Below, piece by piece: positions 1 through 9,754 of a stretch of 64,000 nucleotides of DNA (position 1 is the first letter of the stretch; each line of letters opens with the position of its first letter). Source of the stretch: Prinia subflava (taxonomy: Eukaryota > Chordata > Aves > Passeriformes > Cisticolidae); assembly GCF_021018805.1 (NCBI RefSeq), contig NC_086266.1:682001-746000 (forward strand), in the 5' to 3' direction. A model generated the notes under the pieces. That model did not search any database and had not been told where the DNA came from. It saw nothing but the letters and a program-made list of their open reading frames with translations. Position numbers and translations under genes: made by a program.

Positions 1-2337
1 AGCTTTTTCCTTCTGGGGAACTGAAGTGCTTTCAGCACCGAGACCTTTCTGCTGCCCCTGAGTCCTCATCCTGCTGGGATGGATCAGGGGCAGGAAGGGG
101 AATGGGAGGGCAGCAGCAAGCGGAAAAAGGGAGGATGAGCCAGGAGCAGCCTCAGGCTGCAGAGCTTGCTCACACTGACCCAGGGCTCTGTGAAGGCAGT
201 GCAGTCTATTTGATGAAGACTTTGAACATTTAGCTGGATCTGTTTGTCTACTGCTCCCAAAGATTACTGTATATGTGCTTTTTAGAAAACATTAATTATG
301 CCAGCAATCTGGAGCTTTTGTCCATAAAAAGACTTTCCTTACTTCTTAATGGGCTAAAAGCAGAACGGGCCCTATCTTTGTGAGGCACTCTATCATTTCC
401 TGCAATACCAGCAATGCTGATTTTCTCACAAGGATTTATCAGAAATTATTTGCTGTTGGATTCTCCTGTGAGGAATAACTCCATTTTGCCTCGCCCATAA
501 TGCGGTTCAATATACTTATCTTGCCAGGAAATGAACGTTTGTCTAACCAGAAATTTACTGCCATATGCTCATATTGTTAGCAATCAATCAACTTTATCAT
601 GCCAATGACTCGATCCCAGATGATTATCCTATCAGGAATTCATTCCTCTAAACTAGTGTTTTCTTACAGATCTATAATTAACCAGAAAGCTTTTCTGTAC
701 TGCCGGTATTTGTAGAGTACAGCTCCTTTCATATTTGCTTTGGTGGAAACAGAGAGAGCTGTGGGAGAAAACAGCTCTAATTATGTAAACATGTCACAAA
801 TAAGCTCGAGATGCAATCCACGTATGGTGCATCCAGAGAACTTTTCCCTCACAGCCAGGTCCATCAATGATTTGCCTAGAAGAGCATTTCTGATAACTTC
901 TGCTAATTCTACTCCACCTCCTTTCAAGGACAAAACTGTGTGTTCACCAATTCTCCCAAGAATTAATGTACTCTGTTTGCCAATATCTCCAAACTATTTG
1001 ATATTGGGTCTGCCAAGAATTTACCTTGCAAGATGATCTTGCCAGGATGAGCTACTGCACGTTTATGGATCCTCAGACAAGCAGGATGCTGAACCTTCCA
1101 GGGACTAAGAGAATGCATTTGTAGATATACACATTGTCTGCTTAGCACTGACTCCTCAGGAGTCAATGCTCTGTCAGGAGATTTTTTGTATCTGCTCACA
1201 TTGAGTTGTTAGGCCAGTAAAATTTAGTTGGGCTTGAAACAGCCTGTGGTGTTATTTGGTAAATCTTGAATTGTCTGATAACTGCAAGTTTCTGATGCAA
1301 GGAACACCAGACACAGAATTCTGCTGGCACTGGGCTCTATATAATTTTACACTCAGATTTACAAATTTATTTTGCTCTTTGAATTCTGAGCACCAGCAGC
1401 TTTGTATTTCAAATCTGTGAGGCCAAATATTTAGGTTTGCTTTGTGGCAGAGAAAAAGCATAATTTAAATGACTAGAAAGATGCCAGGATGAATCCCTGA
1501 GAAGCCAAATGGATGTACTTGGCAGAGCAATTATGGTATCAGTTATGGCAAACTGAATTCTTTGAATAAGAAAAGACAAAATGATAATTGCTAGTACAGG
1601 TTCAACTCTATCTCTACAAATCAGTGCATGTGAATAGGGTTTAAAAAAAGTTTTGAGGTGAATAACACAGTATTAAATAATAATATACTGACCTACACAA
1701 TTCAGAGAAGAAGGTGCCTAGAGGTAAGGAAATATTTAAAAGCTGCCCTGCATATTGGCAAAGTACTCTTAGAAGCCTAAGCAAATTTTCTACAACCATG
1801 GATATCAAGCCTCATCTTGCAGTTTGAAGCAGTAAAACACAGTCTTTTGTCCAAAACCAAAAATACCAATGTTTGAAAAACACAGTATCTGAAAATTCAT
1901 ATAATAACTCCTAAAAATTAATTTGAATGGAAAAATCTTGGGGCATGTAATTTCAATACAATAATTATACAATGTGAGTGCATAATACTTCCTGGTCTGC
2001 ACATCCACATAAGTGATTCCCTACAGGTCACTCCTGAATAACGCAGCTAACTTCATGCCTGACAACTTCTTACAGAAATGCACACTAATTTGGCCATTCC
2101 TCCAAAATCATTAACGTGACTGCTTTCAGAGGCAACGTTCTGGAACAGTAAATTGCACAGGACACAGGCGCTGGTCTCTCCCGGCTGCAGCAGCCACTGC
2201 CACCCTGCCAGCCCTGCCCGGGCAGGGATGCTGCAGCTGACAGGAGTTCCAATGGCCCAAGCCCCGCACACGCAGCTCCGTGCTGGGCTTGTGTGGTGCT
2301 GCTGGACCCGTCCTGTCACAGGGTCACTGAGGCAAGG

Positions 2338-2815
2338 GCCAACCCGGCAGGGGCCGGCCCGGCAAAGCCCGGCTCTGGCAAAGTTCAGCCCGGCAAAGTC
2401 CAGCCCGGCAAAGCCCGGCCCCGGCAAAGCCCGGCCCCGGCAAAGCCCGGCCCCGGCAAAGCCCGGCCCCGGCAAAGTTCAGCCCGGCAAAGCCCGGCCC
2501 CGGCAAAGCCCGGCCCCGGCAAAGTTCAGCCCGGCAAAGCCCGGCCCCGGCAAAGTCCAGCCCGGCAAAGCCCGGCCCCGGCAAAGTCCAGCCCGGCAAA
2601 GCCCGGCCCCGGCAAAGTTCAGCCCGGCAAAGCCCGGCCCCGGCAAAGCCCGGCCCCGGCAAAGTTCAGCCCGGCAAAGCCCGGCCCCGGCAAAGCCCGG
2701 CCCCGGCAAAGCCCGGCCCCGGCAAAGTTCAGCCCGGCAAAGCCCGGCCCCGGCACAGCCCGGCCCCGGCAAAGTCCGGCCCCCACAAAGTCCAGCCCGG
2801 CAAAGTCGAGCCCGG
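2338..2815. repeat. GC-rich minisatellite A, 15/16-bp units
   Basis: This is a tandem array built from two interleaved units, GGCAAAGCCCGGCCCC (16 bp) and GGCAAAGTTCAGCCC or GGCAAAGTCCAGCCC (15 bp), with roughly 28-30 units in total. The plus strand is C-rich. The array keeps several frames open on both strands because the units lack stop triplets. The resulting Pro/Gly/Ala/Lys-rich translations have no start context, splice signals or domain, so I do not call them genes. Units become degenerate after about 2750 (GGCACAGC, CCCACAAAG). Confidence 0.93.
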
Positions 2816-3125
2816 CCCGGGGGTCCCATCCTGCACCCCCCAGGGTCACATCCTGCCCAGGGGTCCCATCCTGCACCCCCAGGGTCCAATCCTGCCCGGG
2901 GGTCCCCATCCTGCACCCCCCAAGGTCCAATCCTGCACCCCCCAAGGTCCAATCCTGCACCCCCAGGGTCCAATCCTGCACCCCCAGGGTCCAATCCTGC
3001 CCAGGGTCACATCCTGCACCCCCCAGGGTCCAATCCTGCCCAGGGTCACATCCTGCAACCCCAGGGTCCAATCCTGCCCAGGGGTCACATCCTGCACCCC
3101 CAGGGTCCAATCCTGCCCGGGGTCC
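2816..3125. repeat. GC-rich minisatellite B, about 22-bp units
   Basis: Directly abutting array A is a second tandem array based on CAGGGTCCAATCCTGCACCC and variants such as CAGGGGTCCCATCCTGCACC and CAGGGTCACATCCTGC. About 14 units vary in length between roughly 17 and 25 bases. The plus strand is C-rich. Arrays A and B share no obvious unit sequence, so they look like independent expansions joined end to end. Confidence 0.9.
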
Positions 3126-3245
3126 CCTCCCATCAGGGTCTGGCGGCCGCTCTGCGGGCCTCGGACCGCTACAGCCCCGAGCACCTCAGGGCGCCATCGC
3201 GCCCCGCCGCACTAAGGGCCGGAGAGCGCCACAGCCGCCCGGGCG

Positions 3246-3450
3246 GCCCCGCCCCCGCCGCGGCCCCGCCCCCGCCGCGGCCCCGCCCCCGCCGCGCAGC
3301 CGCCTCGGGGCCGGGCGTGGCGGGGCCGGGCGGGGCCGGGCAGTTCCGGGCAGTTCCGGACCGGACCGGGCCGGGCAGTTCCGGGCCGGGCCGGGCAGTT
3401 CTGGGCGTGGCGGGGCCGTTCCGGGCCGGGCCGGGCAGTTCCGGACCGGA
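3246..3450. repeat. Short GC-box repeat and GGGCAGTTCCGG repeat
   Basis: Three near-identical 17-bp units CCCCGCCCCCGCCGCGG at about 3247-3295 are followed by irregular copies of GGGCCGGGCAGTTCCG up to about 3450. The first part is a regularly spaced set of GC-box (Sp1/KLF-type) motifs. The second part has dense runs of three or four G on the plus strand. Together with the CpG-rich 3130-3480 context this behaves like a small CpG island inside the TENM1 intron. Promoter activity is only a possibility. Confidence 0.8.
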
Positions 3451-4727
3451 CGGGGAGCGCGCTGCCCTGAGGGGATCTCCAGAACATTTAATGCATCCGC
3501 AGGTACAGAACGGCCACAGCCCAGGAAATTAAACTCGGAGCAGGACCAAGATAAAGTCACAAACACCTAACGAGTCGCTTTTCCAAACGACCCTCTGTTG
3601 AAACCTATGTTCATGACTTTTTCTTTCTCAGAGTAGCGGTTCTGTAACTCTTTGCAGGGAATATACACACATAGATTGAGGCAGCCAAGTATTATCACTG
3701 CCGTGAATTACAGGTACCTTCAGACAACACCAGTATTATGGGCGTAACTTGAAGCAGAATATCTGCAGTAAAAAGCCAAAAATCCAAAAATACTGCAATA
3801 GCTATGTAGCACAGCTGTTCCAGATTTCACATTAATCTATACATCACAGAGGAGAGAAATTTTCCATCCTCACAAAGCCTATTTTTCATTTCCTTGTAGA
3901 AAAATAAAATTATTTTTATCTTCAGAAAAGCAAAGAAGGCTTTTGTGAGTAAGCAGGGAGGGCTTTGGGGGCAGGGTTTGTGTGCGTGGTGTGGCTTGTT
4001 TGGGGATTTGGGGGCTGTTTGTTTGTTTTTAAATAAGAAACCGTAGGTTTTAGCTTGGCAGTTCTGGCCACACTTTGATGTGAAGTGTGGGACATTCTGC
4101 TCATCCCTTCCCTTGCTTCAGTCCTAGTCTTTAGCTTCTGTCTCCAATCAAACAGTAGTAGCTTTTCCTAACCTCAGCTCAACCATCATCACTGTTCAAA
4201 TATTTGTCCTAATCATGCAAAAGGCTAAAACAGGAACTCAACTCTTGGGTTTTTTTCCTACAATGCACTAATTAACTCAGTTTTTAAATTACTGGAGTAT
4301 TTGTATGATGCGAATGTTACGAGGATTGCTGTATTTGAATTAATTCACAGGCTTTGTAAGCACATGCAGAGATAGCCTGCAGCCTCAGCGTTGATTTTAT
4401 AGCAAAATGCACCCAACATATGCAAAGGCAGTAAATAATTAATCACTCAACATTACTAAGAGTAGCTCCTACTAAAGAAAATATTTGTCTAGCTAGCATG
4501 TGATGATTTCCAGAATACCAGTCAGTCCATCCTGCTAAAAAAGCACTTTTTCTTCAATAATAAAAATATCCTAATTTTCTGGTATTCCAGTATGATTAAA
4601 ACCAGGTAAAAGTGGGTTAGTACTATACACCTTTGAGAACAAAATGTTTGCTCAGCTCCTGCTATTGTTTCATAGTGTGCAATCAGGAAGTAATAATCAT
4701 AATTAGTAAAAAAAATGAATTATTTAC

Positions 4728-4944
4728 CTTGTGTGGACTGGTCAATGGCTTTTCTTTTTCTGCTGTGACTGTTATAGTTAAGTCTTAGCTCCTGGCTGTA
4801 TTCATTCAGAGTTTCTCTTGAGTCATAAGATTGCCTTTGCTTTCCACCATCCTCACTTTCATCTGAAGAGCTTGAGTAAGTTAGATCCACTTCGTGTTTC
4901 ACTTTTGACAGTGGCTGGTAGGGTTTGCAGTCCATCTGCTCCAT
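4728..4944 (-). CDS. TENM1: Teneurin-1, first coding exon (N-terminus of the intracellular domain)
   Basis: This exon encodes the extreme N-terminus of teneurin-1, a large type II transmembrane adhesion receptor of neurons. The translation starts MEQMDCKPYQPLSKVKHEVD and continues through the acidic SSSSDESEDG stretch, RQSYDSRETLNEY and NSHSRKRK to STQ. I recognise these as the start of vertebrate teneurin-1; teneurins 2, 3 and 4 start MDVK and differ. The ATG at 4944 has G at -3 and G at +4, and an in-frame TAA lies 9 bases upstream (4951-4953), so the start is well supported. The exon ends after 72 complete codons plus one base at 4728, with donor CAAG|GTAAAT (GT at 4727-4726). Beyond it the frame runs GGT AAA TAA, as expected for intron. 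SRKRK is a basic, nuclear-localisation-like patch. The rest of the protein (transmembrane segment, EGF repeats, NHL and YD-repeat barrel) lies outside the window to the left. Confidence 0.93.
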
Positions 4945-5006
4945 CTCTGGTTAAACAGGCTCAAAGTCATGAAAACAAGCAACGGGAACGCCTGAGGGAA
5001 ACAGTC
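4945..5006 (-). other. TENM1: TENM1 exon 2, 5' UTR part, with splice acceptor
   Basis: Just upstream of the TENM1 start codon the minus strand reads GTTGTTTTTTCCAG|GACTG, a strong pyrimidine-rich acceptor with AG at 5008-5007. The exon therefore begins at 5006 and carries 62 bases of 5' UTR, which implies at least one upstream non-coding exon. An upstream ATG at 4970 opens a 23-codon frame (MTLSLFNQR...) that overlaps the true start out of frame and stops at 4901-4899. The branch point was not identified. Confidence 0.8.
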
Positions 5007-5082
5007 CTGGAAAAAACAACAACAATCGTTCATTTCAGACAGACTATACACTTTCAGGTCCAAAAGGTCCAAAGTTATCTTT

Positions 5083-5140
5083 ATATTTATTTATTTTGTA
5101 TTTTATATTTTATATTTATATTAATTTTATTTATATAAAC
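5083..5140. repeat. AT-rich simple repeat (TTTATATT-like)
   Basis: This is an imperfect run of TTTATTTA, TTTTATAT and TTAATTTTATTTATAT motifs lying 80-130 bases upstream (in TENM1 sense) of the exon 2 acceptor. It is low-complexity with no coding potential. Confidence 0.75.
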
Positions 5141-6837
5141 CAATCAAATTTCATTAACAGGCACCTGAACAGTAGGAATGGTTACTGACAGCAGAGAGCC
5201 TCCCAATATATCCTGTCTGACAGAATAAATGGAGACAAAGCTACAGAAGCCAGAGGAGAACAAGGAGAAATTAAAGGCCTCTATTAGGAAGATGCAGTAG
5301 AGAAGAAATAAATGTTGCCAGGAAGGCAACAAGTGCAAGCAGCCTTGCACCAGGCAGTGCATCCTGCTCTGCAAAGTGCAAAACCATGAAGCTGCCAAAT
5401 TTGCCTCATTGCTGAAACAGCCAGAAAATCCCCCACAAAACCAAAACACAGAAGTTCCCCTAAAAGATGCTGTGCATCTATTTTGTGGGAGGTTGCAAGT
5501 GATTTTTTTTTAAACAAGTAATAAAAAATTATTAGGATGCACAGAGACCTGTAAAACTTAAGTTGCAGTAGACAACTACTTAAGGAAGATTTATTTGTAT
5601 TCTTTTAAAACAAGGTTTAATAATGAAAGTCTTTCGTTTGTGAGGACTGTTTGTAGCAGGAATGTATTTAATGATGTTAACCAAGGCAGCAGACAGATGA
5701 AATCATTTAATGTAAGCAATTAATATTAATTGCATATTCCGTGTATTCCCTTTCACTGTGGTACTTCCAGATGTGCTACCTTCTTACGTACAGGGTCACA
5801 AGGACTGAAGGCACAGCACCAGAGCATGGAATGTCCCAGGAAGCTTTGGCTTCATCCACACAGGGACCAAGCCTGTGCTTTATTTTTGCTCAGGGCATTG
5901 GTGCCTCACAAACCCACAGCCACCTGGGCCTGACCTGACAGCACATGATAAGTGATTTTCTAGAACTGGAAAAATACTTCATAAAATTTCTCACCAGAAA
6001 ATGCTTTTATGGATCAGGAACACATGATATAAAACAGATCAAATCCTCAAGCATCTCTACTGTAAGAGACTCAGTTAAATTCAACAAATGATTGTATGGG
6101 GTACGATAACCTGAATTTAAACACTGGCAATCAAATACTTGAACCTTATTTCATATTTTGTTTGGAAAAATACAACACAGTAAGCAACTCAAAATGCTGA
6201 AATAGGGCAGGAGTATGAAGAATATTGCCTGGATGTTTACAGAGGTTTCTTCAAATAACTGGCCCTCAAGTAACTAAACAGAACACCCAGCCAATCAATA
6301 TCGAGTTGACCCTGTCAGCAAAATGATAAAGTCTCATAAAAGCTTACAGTTCCTCTAAGTGACCTTTCTAGAAGTGTCTTAATGCTCTCCATCTCACAAG
6401 TAGCACTTTTTTGCCCTTTCCATCATTGTTCTGTTATTGAAAGGTTTCACAAAATATGTAATAAAAATACAACAGAACAATACTACGTGTTTATTATATA
6501 GACATATAAATAGGTGAAATACATGTTTAGGCACTGAATAGCGGGTAATTCCAACCATATTTCAAAATAGTTATCATTGCATCTTACAGTCAATTCTGGA
6601 GAAACTTAAAAGCACAATGGAATACTTTTGCAAACAGTTGTGGTGGATAGGAAAACCCCATCCTTGGAGTAACGGAGCTAACAGAGGTGTGTGGGGTTTC
6701 TATGTGTGCCTGTGCAGCGCTGTAGGCGCACACTGTAGGTGTTATCAGAAAGTGCTCTCAGCTCTCCCCTCAGCTCTCCCCTCTCCCCAGCCCAGCAGCG
6801 GGGCCGAGCCCGGGCTGTGCGCAGCAGTGAGAACGGA

Positions 6838-7605
6838 GCTGTTCACTCACACTGCCCCCGGAGCTGTGCGCTCCCACTGCCCCCGGCTCTGCGCTCACAC
6901 TGCCCCCGGAGCTGTGCGCTCCCACTGCCCCCGGAGCTGTGCGCTCACACTGCCCCCGGCTCCCACTGCCCCCGGAGCTCTGCGCTCCCACTGCCCCCGG
7001 CTCCCACTGCCCCCGGAGCTGTGCGCTCACACTGCCCCCGGAGCTGTGCGCTCCCACTGCCCCCGGAGCTGTGCGCTCCCACTGCCCCCGGAGCTGTGCG
7101 CTCCCACTGCCCCCGGCTCTGTGCGCTCACACTGCCCCCGGAGCTCTGCGCTCACACTGCCCCCGGAGCTGTGCGCTCCCACTGCCCCCGGAGCTGTGCG
7201 CTCCCACTGCCCCCGGAGCTGTGCGCTCACACTGCCCCCGGCTCTGTGCGCTCCCACTGCCCCCGGAGCTCTGCGCTCACACTGCCCCCGGAGCTGTGCG
7301 CTCCCACTGCCCCCGGAGCTGTGCGCTCACACTGCCCCCGGCTCTGTGCGCTCCCACTGCCCCCGGAGCTCTGCGCTCACACTGCCCCCGGCTCTGCGCT
7401 CACACTGCCCCCGGCTCTGCGCTCCCACTGCCCCCGGAGCTGTGCGCTCACACTGCCCCCGGAGCTGTGCGCTCACACTGCCCCCGGAGCTGTGCGCTCA
7501 CACTGCCCCCGGAGCTGTGCGCTCACACTGCCCCCGGAGCTGTGCGCTCCCACTGCCCCCGGAGCTGTGCGCTCACACTGCCCCCGGCTCTGCGCTCCCC
7601 ACAGC
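6838..7605. repeat. GC-rich minisatellite C, 25-bp unit, about 31 copies
   Basis: This is a tandem array of GGAGCTGTGCGCTCACACTG followed by CCCCC. The core ACTGCCCCCGG occurs about 31 times. Variants differ in a few ways: CTCACACTG versus CTCCCACTG, GAGCTGTGCGC versus GAGCTCTGCGC, a 23-bp form with GGCTCTGCGC, and a 16-bp deleted form GGCTCCCACTGCCCCC. Three frames on the plus strand and several on the minus strand stay open (up to 349 codons) because the unit has no stop; the products are pure repeat. The plus strand is C-rich, so the TENM1-sense strand is G-rich. Confidence 0.95.
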
Positions 7606-9716
7606 TGTGCCCAGAGCCCAGCCCACTGTGACAGGGCTCCTCATGAACCCTGAAAGGCCGCTCTGACAGTGCCCACTTACTGAACGCGTTTCCACAGCCA
7701 TTACCCACCATCAGCGCCGTCCAACCCGCAGGGCCCAGCTGCCTTCCAGTAAGTCCGGAATTATTTAGAGAGGTCAGGTTATGGTTGCTAATGAGGATCG
7801 TGTAGCTGAACAGGGTCCTCCAGAAGCGTACAAGATCAGAAACATGAAAAAGTGTAACCTTTGTTGGCCTCAGCTAATCATTATGTTTAATATTCCAGAC
7901 TATTTAGAATTAGAATGTAATTGCAGTTATAATGCTAAAATATAACCAGGGAGCTGTGCTCCTTCTCTCCTGTATTTCTTTCACCACATACCCTTATCTG
8001 AAAGCCACCGTTTGCTTATTGCCTTTTCAGCCCAGTAGTTTCTGAAAATGAGCTGCTAAGCACCAATATCAGCTCGGGACTGCTGAAGGCAAAAAGAACA
8101 GCACCTTTATTCTGCAGGTCTTTCTGAAATACAAAACTGCAAAGTATGAAAGGCAAAACAGCAAACACTCTTGATTTAAACCTTAGAGAAAGGCAATACC
8201 AAGGAAAAAAAGTAAAAACATTCTGACCTTGTACATACTTTCAAACGATTTTACCCTCAAATGTTTGTCTAGAGATTATAAACAAAGAAAGTCCCTTTAA
8301 ATTCAGTCTTACACAACGCAGCAAGGAAGATACCAGCTAAAGGAGCTGAGCAGCATTGGAGCAGGAAGAAATGATGTTTCTGTAGAATACATGGAATGAG
8401 ATATTATGAAGAAATACAGAACATCTGCCTAAGTCTGGAGGATGGAAGCAGATAATACTTTTCATTGGAAGGAAAAACCTCATACTAAAGTCAAGAAAGA
8501 ATGCAATCCCCCTAGAAGATGGACTGAAGAAAAACTGAAATTGAAAAGAACCCCCAAACCTACCAGAATTCCTAAGAACATTTTCTATGGTTGTATTAAC
8601 CATATTAATGTATGTAGTATTAACACATCAAAAGATGTTTGGAAATGACATGAGGACGTAGGCATCAGTAGGTACAACATGTCCAGTGTTTATCAGGGAG
8701 TGAGTGAGGCTGTAAAGTGTTGAGACACTGTGCTATCCCTGCAGGTGGACTGCACAGCACCCTGTAGGAAGAACAGATGCACAGATAAAAGATGACAATC
8801 TCAGAATATGTTTTTTCACATATCTTTCTAAATTGGATATGTAGATGCAAAGCAGAGTTTTCAGGGCCATGCTCTGGGTCTAACACACTCCTAGAGAATG
8901 TGCTCTTTTAACTTTTGAATGGATTACACTGGCTCATACATTCACATGTCATTGTGATAGATGCAAGCAGAATAAGGTTCATTTTCACATTTAATGATCT
9001 GCATTTAAAATTAGTCCAAGTCTAATTTAACTCTGGTAATTCAGAGTGTTGCCCATTACATCTCCAGTGTCACAGAGAAAACACTGCAGAATGAAACTGC
9101 GCAGCAAGTCAGGTTATTGCAGTATTTGGTGGCATATGGCAAGGCTGAAAGTGATCTTAAAAACATACGTTATGTCAGCTACTCAACTGTGGCACAGAAT
9201 TCTTGTCCAACACGTGCCCTTCCCTTGGAGAAGTGCCACGGACTAAGAGTCACACAAGTCCCTGAGGTTTTCCTTTGGAAACTCATCATTTGATGTTACT
9301 GAGAGTCAAGGACAAAAGCTCCAATTCTGCTTCTGTGGGACAAGGGACATTCAGGGTGATACAGCCTGGGTGGGTTCAGAGCATCTCTTGAGCACAAAGT
9401 CCTTCTGAAGAGCTGGACTTCAGGAAATACAATTTCTAATTATGGTGCAGAATAACCCACAGCATGAACATTTTTCTATTTGAAACAATGGAAACACTGT
9501 GCACAGTCTCCCACCATGTCAACACAACTAAGAATCCTAAAGAACATCAAGAAGTCTGGGCTTAAGTAAAACTAGCCAAGGGCTTCAGATCTACAGATTT
9601 ATCCCTAACACATGGTCAAGACCTTTGCTGGCTTTTCAATTAATTCCGTGTATGGCAGGGACAAAACAGGGAAAGAGATCAAGGAAATCTGGCCTGTATC
9701 AGAGTGTTTATATTTC

Positions 9717-9754
9717 TATTTATTCCTGTAGTTCTGAGACTACAGGAATAAATA
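9717..9754. repeat. Perfect 16-bp inverted repeat with 6-base loop
   Basis: TATTTATTCCTGTAGT (9717-9732) is followed by TCTGAG and then its exact reverse complement ACTACAGGAATAAATA (9739-9754). A perfect 16-bp stem with a 6-nt loop would fold as DNA cruciform or RNA hairpin on either strand. It is not flanked by obvious target-site duplications that I could define. The right arm contains AATAAA (9748-9753). Confidence 0.85.

Larger units (their letters stand above)
1..4727 (-). other. TENM1: Start of the TENM1 intron after the first coding exon (continues beyond the window)
   Basis: This is the sequence downstream of the donor at 4727-4726. I looked for the next teneurin-1 exon, expected to encode the FCETSHTLCSGYQ region, and did not find it. 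The stretches 1-2330 and 3570-4700 are AT-rich, with no recognisable gene and only short chance ORFs. Between them sits the compound GC-rich minisatellite block, annotated separately. The 4260-4460 stretch has several TTAATTA/AATTAAT-type motifs near the exon and could be a conserved non-coding element, but that is unverified. Confidence 0.7.

Noticed and set aside
2153..3570. Overlapping ORFs of 459 and 425 codons on the plus strand and several on the minus strand
   Set aside because: They are translations of the 15/16-bp and 22-bp tandem arrays in several frames at once. They have no domain, no splice signals, and open frames on both strands, so they are composition artefacts.
6617..7666. 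Plus-strand ORFs of 349, 304 and 230 codons
   Set aside because: All are readings of one 25-bp stop-free repeat in different frames; the products are LPPELCAHTAPG-type repeats only.
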